Assembly: GCA_904501915.1 (NCBI GenBank) | Contig: CAJGCV010000081.1 | Span: 1 to 8,064 of the forward strand | DNA: 8,064 nt | Direction: 5' to 3' | Source of the DNA: an uncultured Akkermansia sp. | GTDB lineage: Bacteria; Verrucomicrobiota; Verrucomicrobiia; Verrucomicrobiales; Akkermansiaceae | Part shown: positions 5,791 through 8,064 of the stretch, in pieces | Numbering within the stretch: the stretch's first letter is position 1 | Layout: every line of letters starts with the position of its first letter | The notes under the pieces: generated by a model | What the model was told of the DNA's origin: nothing | Seen by the model: only the letters and a program-made list of their open reading frames with translations | Databases searched by the model: none | Program-made: the position numbers and the translations under genes

Positions 5791-7194
5791 ATGCCGCCAT
5801 GGGGTATGAACATCTACATTAATCCAGAAAAATCTCCGGCGGCAATCCAAGCAAAAGCATCAGGTTCGCCCATCTCCGGCTTGCGTTTCAAACGTGGTGC
5901 CAATCTCAACCTGTCCGTGGTTGTGCTGGGCTGCACGAGCGCCAGCAAGCTGCGCTTCGGCATCAAAGCCAAGGGCGACTACGAGGGCGCGTTGCTCGTC
6001 TACGCAGCCGCAGATAATGGCATCACCGAAGAAGATGGTACGCGCTTTGAGTTGAGTCTGGCGGTTTCCAGCGAAGCGCTCAATACGGCGTTCAACGTGG
6101 GGTCTGGCAATGACGCTACGGCTGCAAGTATTTCGGCTGTGGCGGAGTTTGCTTGGCAGGAGAATGGAGCAGAACGGCTGACCGACACCATCAGCACGAC
6201 TCTGCTCAACGACATTATCCGACTGGCCACGGATGTACCCGAAGCGGCAGCCGGGGAATATCCCGCGCCGGATCTGGTGGCCACTAAGTCGTGGGTGAAC
6301 AGCAAGCAAGCCACCGCTGATACCTCTGGCTTCGTCATGCTGGGAACAGACGAGACAATTTCCGGCAAGCAGGTGCGCCCGGTAGGCAAAGCCGCCAGCG
6401 GCGGTTTAGCGGTCGATGTTTCCGGTGCTTCCGCTTATGAGATTGCCGTGGCTAATGGCTTTTCCGGCTCGGAATCCGTATGGCTTGAATCTCTCAAAGG
6501 TGAGCGTGGTACAAAAGGGGAAGCTGGCGACCAAGGCGAGAGTGGAGCTTCGGCTTATGAGTTGTGGCTGGAAGAAGGTAACGCAGGAGATAAAAAGGAC
6601 TTCTTTGCTGACTTGGGAACGTCTGCTTTAACAACCCTGTATGAATCGCCCTCCGGTACAGCAATCGATAACGCCAACGTGTATGGCTTCGGCATGGTCA
6701 TGAAAAACAGAGGGCGAATACAAGCCCTTTCTACGCAATGTCGAACCAGCGGTACTCCGGCTCCAGCCAATACAGAAATTCTGGTCAAGGTCTGGATAAA
6801 AGACAGCAGCGGAAACAAAGCCCTACTTGCCACCAGTACGAACTATCAGCAGCATAGCGTAGGGGATACCATGCGCTGGATTTTTGACCCATTTGAGGTA
6901 GAAGCCGGGGATATGTTGCTGGTTACATTCCATACCAGCGATTATGCCGAGGGCACTCAATATGCGGTAGGACACCAATGCTGCTTTGCCGTAACTCGTA
7001 CTACTGAATCAGAAAGTGGTTGCTTAGGTGGCAATGGGCAATGGCAGTATACCAACCTGATTCCGGTTCATACCTGGGAGCTTCAGGTTCGCCATGCGTA
7101 CGACACCATCTCTCACTTGTCTGCCGAAGAACACGCAGGACTCATTCAACTTCTCGCCCGCAAGGATGCCTTGCTGGCTCTTCTTAACACCTAA
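5791..7194 (+). CDS. Phage fibre/baseplate-type protein with GASAYE and collagen-like repeats
   Basis: This is a 467-residue protein with the build of a phage receptor-binding or baseplate fibre. Residues 1-145 are beta-rich (SVVVLG, SKLRFGIKAKGD, FELSLAVSSEAL) and may be a BppU-like or immunoglobulin-like attachment domain, though this is uncertain. Residues 160-200 contain DLVATKSWVN and TSGFVMLGTDETISGKQV, a motif style common in tail fibres before a shaft. Two copies of a GASAYE repeat (211-237 and 251-276) flank six Gly-X-Y triplets (237-254), which should trimerise as a short collagen-like shaft. Residues 285-435 are beta-rich with several cysteines and could be the tip or carbohydrate-binding domain. 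The end, LSAEEHAGLIQLLARKDALL, is helical. A second in-frame ATG at 5806 (MNIYINPEKS) is an equally good start. The gene begins 4 nt after a terminator and has no visible promoter of its own. It is followed 16 nt later by a holin-like gene. Confidence 0.83.
   Translation: MPPWGMNIYINPEKSPAAIQAKASGSPISGLRFKRGANLNLSVVVLGCTSASKLRFGIKAKGDYEGALLVYAAADNGITEEDGTRFELSLAVSSEALNTAFNVGSGNDATAASISAVAEFAWQENGAERLTDTISTTLLNDIIRLATDVPEAAAGEYPAPDLVATKSWVNSKQATADTSGFVMLGTDETISGKQVRPVGKAASGGLAVDVSGASAYEIAVANGFSGSESVWLESLKGERGTKGEAGDQGESGASAYELWLEEGNAGDKKDFFADLGTSALTTLYESPSGTAIDNANVYGFGMVMKNRGRIQALSTQCRTSGTPAPANTEILVKVWIKDSSGNKALLATSTNYQQHSVGDTMRWIFDPFEVEAGDMLLVTFHTSDYAEGTQYAVGHQCCFAVTRTTESESGCLGGNGQWQYTNLIPVHTWELQVRHAYDTISHLSAEEHAGLIQLLARKDALLALLNT
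6421..6618 (+). repeat. Two GASAYE coding repeats around a collagen-like segment
   Basis: Repeat one (6421-6501) reads SGASAYEIAVANGFSGSESV and continues WLESLKG. Repeat two (6541-6618) reads SGASAYELWLEEGNAGDKKD and continues FFADLG. Between them, GERGTKGEAGDQGESGAS gives six Gly-X-Y triplets. Related GxSAYE repeats with Gly-X-Y stretches are widespread in fibres of gut phages, where they form trimeric shafts. Confidence 0.85.
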
Positions 7195-7210
7195 CCATCA
7201 CCATACATTT

Positions 7211-7504
7211 ATGACTAATTCATTTGTAACTGGCGGCATCGTGGTCGCCAATGCCTTAGCGGTAGTGACGCTGGCCACAGCTGAACTCAATCCGTTCATC
7301 GAATACATCCAGAATGGTGCCTCTGTGGGTGCCATCATGGGTATCTTCCTCTGGCGCGAAATGAAGCGAGCCGAACGCTATGAACACCTCTACGACCAAG
7401 AGCGCAAGCTGCGACTCGAAGCCGAGAACAAGTGTGCTAGCTGCCCGTTCGTCAAGCGAGCCAATGAGGAGTTCATCGACAAGCGTGCCGATGACTCGAA
7501 ATAG
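7211..7504 (+). CDS. Small membrane protein, putative holin
   Basis: This 97-residue protein has a hydrophobic segment at about 5-24 (VTGGIVVANALAVVTLATA), a second shorter one at about 38-48 (SVGAIMGIFLW), then a highly charged tail (49-97) with a probable helix at 49-73 and a C-A-S-C pair at 75-78. Size, topology and position directly after a fibre gene fit a phage holin or another small lysis-membrane protein, as in BhlA-like holins with a charged tail. An ORF start at 7094 would overlap the fibre gene by 100 nt; the ATG at 7211, 16 nt after its stop, is preferred. No lysin is seen within the window, so the lysis assignment rests on shape and place. The CxxC could bind metal or form a disulfide, which is not usual for holins. 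Confidence 0.6.
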   Translation: MTNSFVTGGIVVANALAVVTLATAELNPFIEYIQNGASVGAIMGIFLWREMKRAERYEHLYDQERKLRLEAENKCASCPFVKRANEEFIDKRADDSK

Positions 7505-7511
7505 CATCGTA

Positions 7512-7606
7512 AGGCATTGAGAATAAGTGCAGAAAAATAAAGAAAAACCTTGCATCTTGTGCTGAGTCTGCTATACTTTCACCATAGATAAAAGCACTAA
7601 GTATCA
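7512..7606 (+). repeat. Promoter cassette, copy 3 (shortened)
   Basis: It keeps the upstream ATTGAGAATAAGTGC element, an A-rich tract, and a core (7548-7595) that differs from copy 2 at only one of 48 positions. Compared with copies 1 and 2 it lacks about 11 nt between the upstream element and the -35, and about 14 nt of leader. The downstream gene does not start with MNTTTKT, so here the promoter is linked to an unrelated gene. Confidence 0.88.
7550..7577 (+). promoter_or_regulatory. Sigma70-like promoter P3
   Basis: TTGCAT (7550-7555) and TATACT (7572-7577) are 16 bp apart with a TG extended -10 at 7569-7570. The predicted start is near 7584 in ACCATAGATAAAAG, giving a leader of only about 23 nt before the ATG at 7607. 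No terminator is seen between the holin-like gene (stop 7504) and this promoter. Confidence 0.87.
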
Positions 7607-7888
7607 ATGAATAACGAGTACGCAGACAAGCTGGAAGCCTACGGCATTAACCCCGCCAACTACGATGAATACGAGCTGGAGGAAATCGCCGACACACTGA
7701 ACACCTACGAGGAGAACAAGGCGCAAGCCGACAGCTACCGCAAGGAGTTGGAAGCCGGGGAAGAATCCGACAACGGCTACCACGAGTTCCTACAGGGGAT
7801 GGCCGACCGTGAAATCATCAGCCTGTATGAAAATTACGGCATCGTGACCAACATCAAAATCGAGGGCTGGGAACCCGCCTCCCGCTAA
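7607..7888 (+). CDS. Small, very acidic protein under promoter P3
   Basis: This is a 93-residue protein of unknown family with 23 Asp/Glu and 7 Lys/Arg, so it is strongly negative. It opens MNNEYADKLEAYGINPANYD, continues with a probable helix ELEEIADTLNTYEENKAQAD, and ends IKIEGWEPASR. There is no membrane segment or signal. It is the first gene after the third promoter cassette, which puts it under the same control as the genes starting at 3867 and 4697. Strong acidity is seen in several DNA-mimic anti-restriction or anti-CRISPR proteins, but it is also common in ordinary small proteins, so that idea is speculative. Its stop codon lies in the loop of a strong hairpin (7864-7908). ATG 7607 is the first start in frame and has no Shine-Dalgarno. 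Confidence 0.78.
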   Translation: MNNEYADKLEAYGINPANYDEYELEEIADTLNTYEENKAQADSYRKELEAGEESDNGYHEFLQGMADREIISLYENYGIVTNIKIEGWEPASR

Positions 7889-7908
7889 GGGAGGTGGATT
7901 CCCAGCCC
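7864..7908 (+). other. Strong hairpin with the stop codon of 7607-7888 in its loop
   Basis: Bases 7864-7883 pair with 7889-7908: 20 positions with one C-A mismatch (7874/7898) and one G-T wobble (7877/7895), around a 5-nt loop GCTAA that contains the TAA stop at 7886-7888. No T run follows on the + strand, so it is not a standard intrinsic terminator. Possible roles are protection of the mRNA 3' end, a protein-binding site, a minus-strand terminator (a short T run is present in that direction) or a REP-like palindrome. Confidence 0.85.
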
Positions 7909-7943
7909 GAATCACCAGGACTTCAACCCACACACAAGAGAAA

Positions 7944-8064
7944 ATGAAAGTATACATCGAAGCCCATTTCAAGCAGGTAAAGGAAAACGAGTACAAGCGA
8001 GTCGAGGTTATGATTGACGAAGACCTTATACCTTTGGGCGTACACAAGTTCCTAACTGCTCGAT
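7944..8064 (+). CDS. Start of a small hypothetical gene (partial at window edge)
   Basis: An ATG at 7944 opens a frame with 40 visible residues, beginning MKVYIEAHFKQVKENEYKRV and continuing EVMIDEDLIPLGVHKFLTAR to the window edge. It lies 55 nt after the stop at 7888, downstream of the strong hairpin, on the same strand as all its neighbours. It has a beta-helix-beta look and is charged like the other accessory proteins. It could be the second gene of the unit driven by P3. It is too short to assign a family. Confidence 0.6.
   Translation, partial: MKVYIEAHFKQVKENEYKRVEVMIDEDLIPLGVHKFLTAR

Noticed and set aside
7094..7210. Upstream start for the holin-like gene
   Set aside because: It would overlap about 100 nt of the fibre gene and add a polar N-terminus before the membrane segment. 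The ATG at 7211 fits the gene spacing.

Overview
The window looks like part of a tailed-phage or prophage genome, in the virion-tip, accessory and lysis region. Every supported gene is on the + strand, genes are tightly packed (gaps of 6-16 nt inside operons), and two long genes have the build of phage fibre or appendage proteins. The promoters are sigma70-like (TTGCAT, 16 bp, TATACT with an extended TG), not Bacteroidota-type, and none of the starts has a convincing Shine-Dalgarno sequence. With a moderate GC content and a GASAYE/collagen-like fibre, a gut bacterium such as a Verrucomicrobiota (Akkermansia-like) host is plausible. That host call is inference.

Layout. Positions 1-73 hold the tail end of an upstream gene. 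Positions 80-2263 encode a 727-residue modular structural protein. Its stalk has serine at almost every second residue, then a PGGS-type segment, then a coiled coil bracketed by cysteine clusters. It is followed by an 80-residue Cys-rich protein (2278-2520) and a 400-residue protein (2534-3736) that appears to fuse two glycosyltransferase domains, GT25-like then GT29/sialyltransferase-like. Positions 3742-5787 form an accessory (moron-like) block of two transcription units. Each has the same promoter cassette and ends in an intrinsic terminator: unit 1 holds 3867-4253 and 4267-4524; unit 2 holds 4697-5086, 5099-5401 and 5417-5731. The first genes of the two units are diverged paralogues, and the last two genes of unit 2 seem to share the same C-terminal pattern.

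Positions 5791-7194 encode a second fibre-like protein, with two GASAYE repeats around a short collagen-like stretch and a beta-rich C-terminal part. A small membrane protein, possibly a holin, follows at 7211-7504. A third copy of the promoter cassette (7512-7606) drives a very acidic 93-residue protein (7607-7888), whose stop codon lies in the loop of a strong 20-position hairpin. A further small gene starts at 7944 and runs off the window.

The most interesting hypothesis is that the serine-rich stalk and the adjacent double glycosyltransferase form a virion-glycosylation pair, giving a mucin-like decorated appendage. The second is a reusable promoter cassette that has spread through the late region together with a family of small helical proteins of unknown function.
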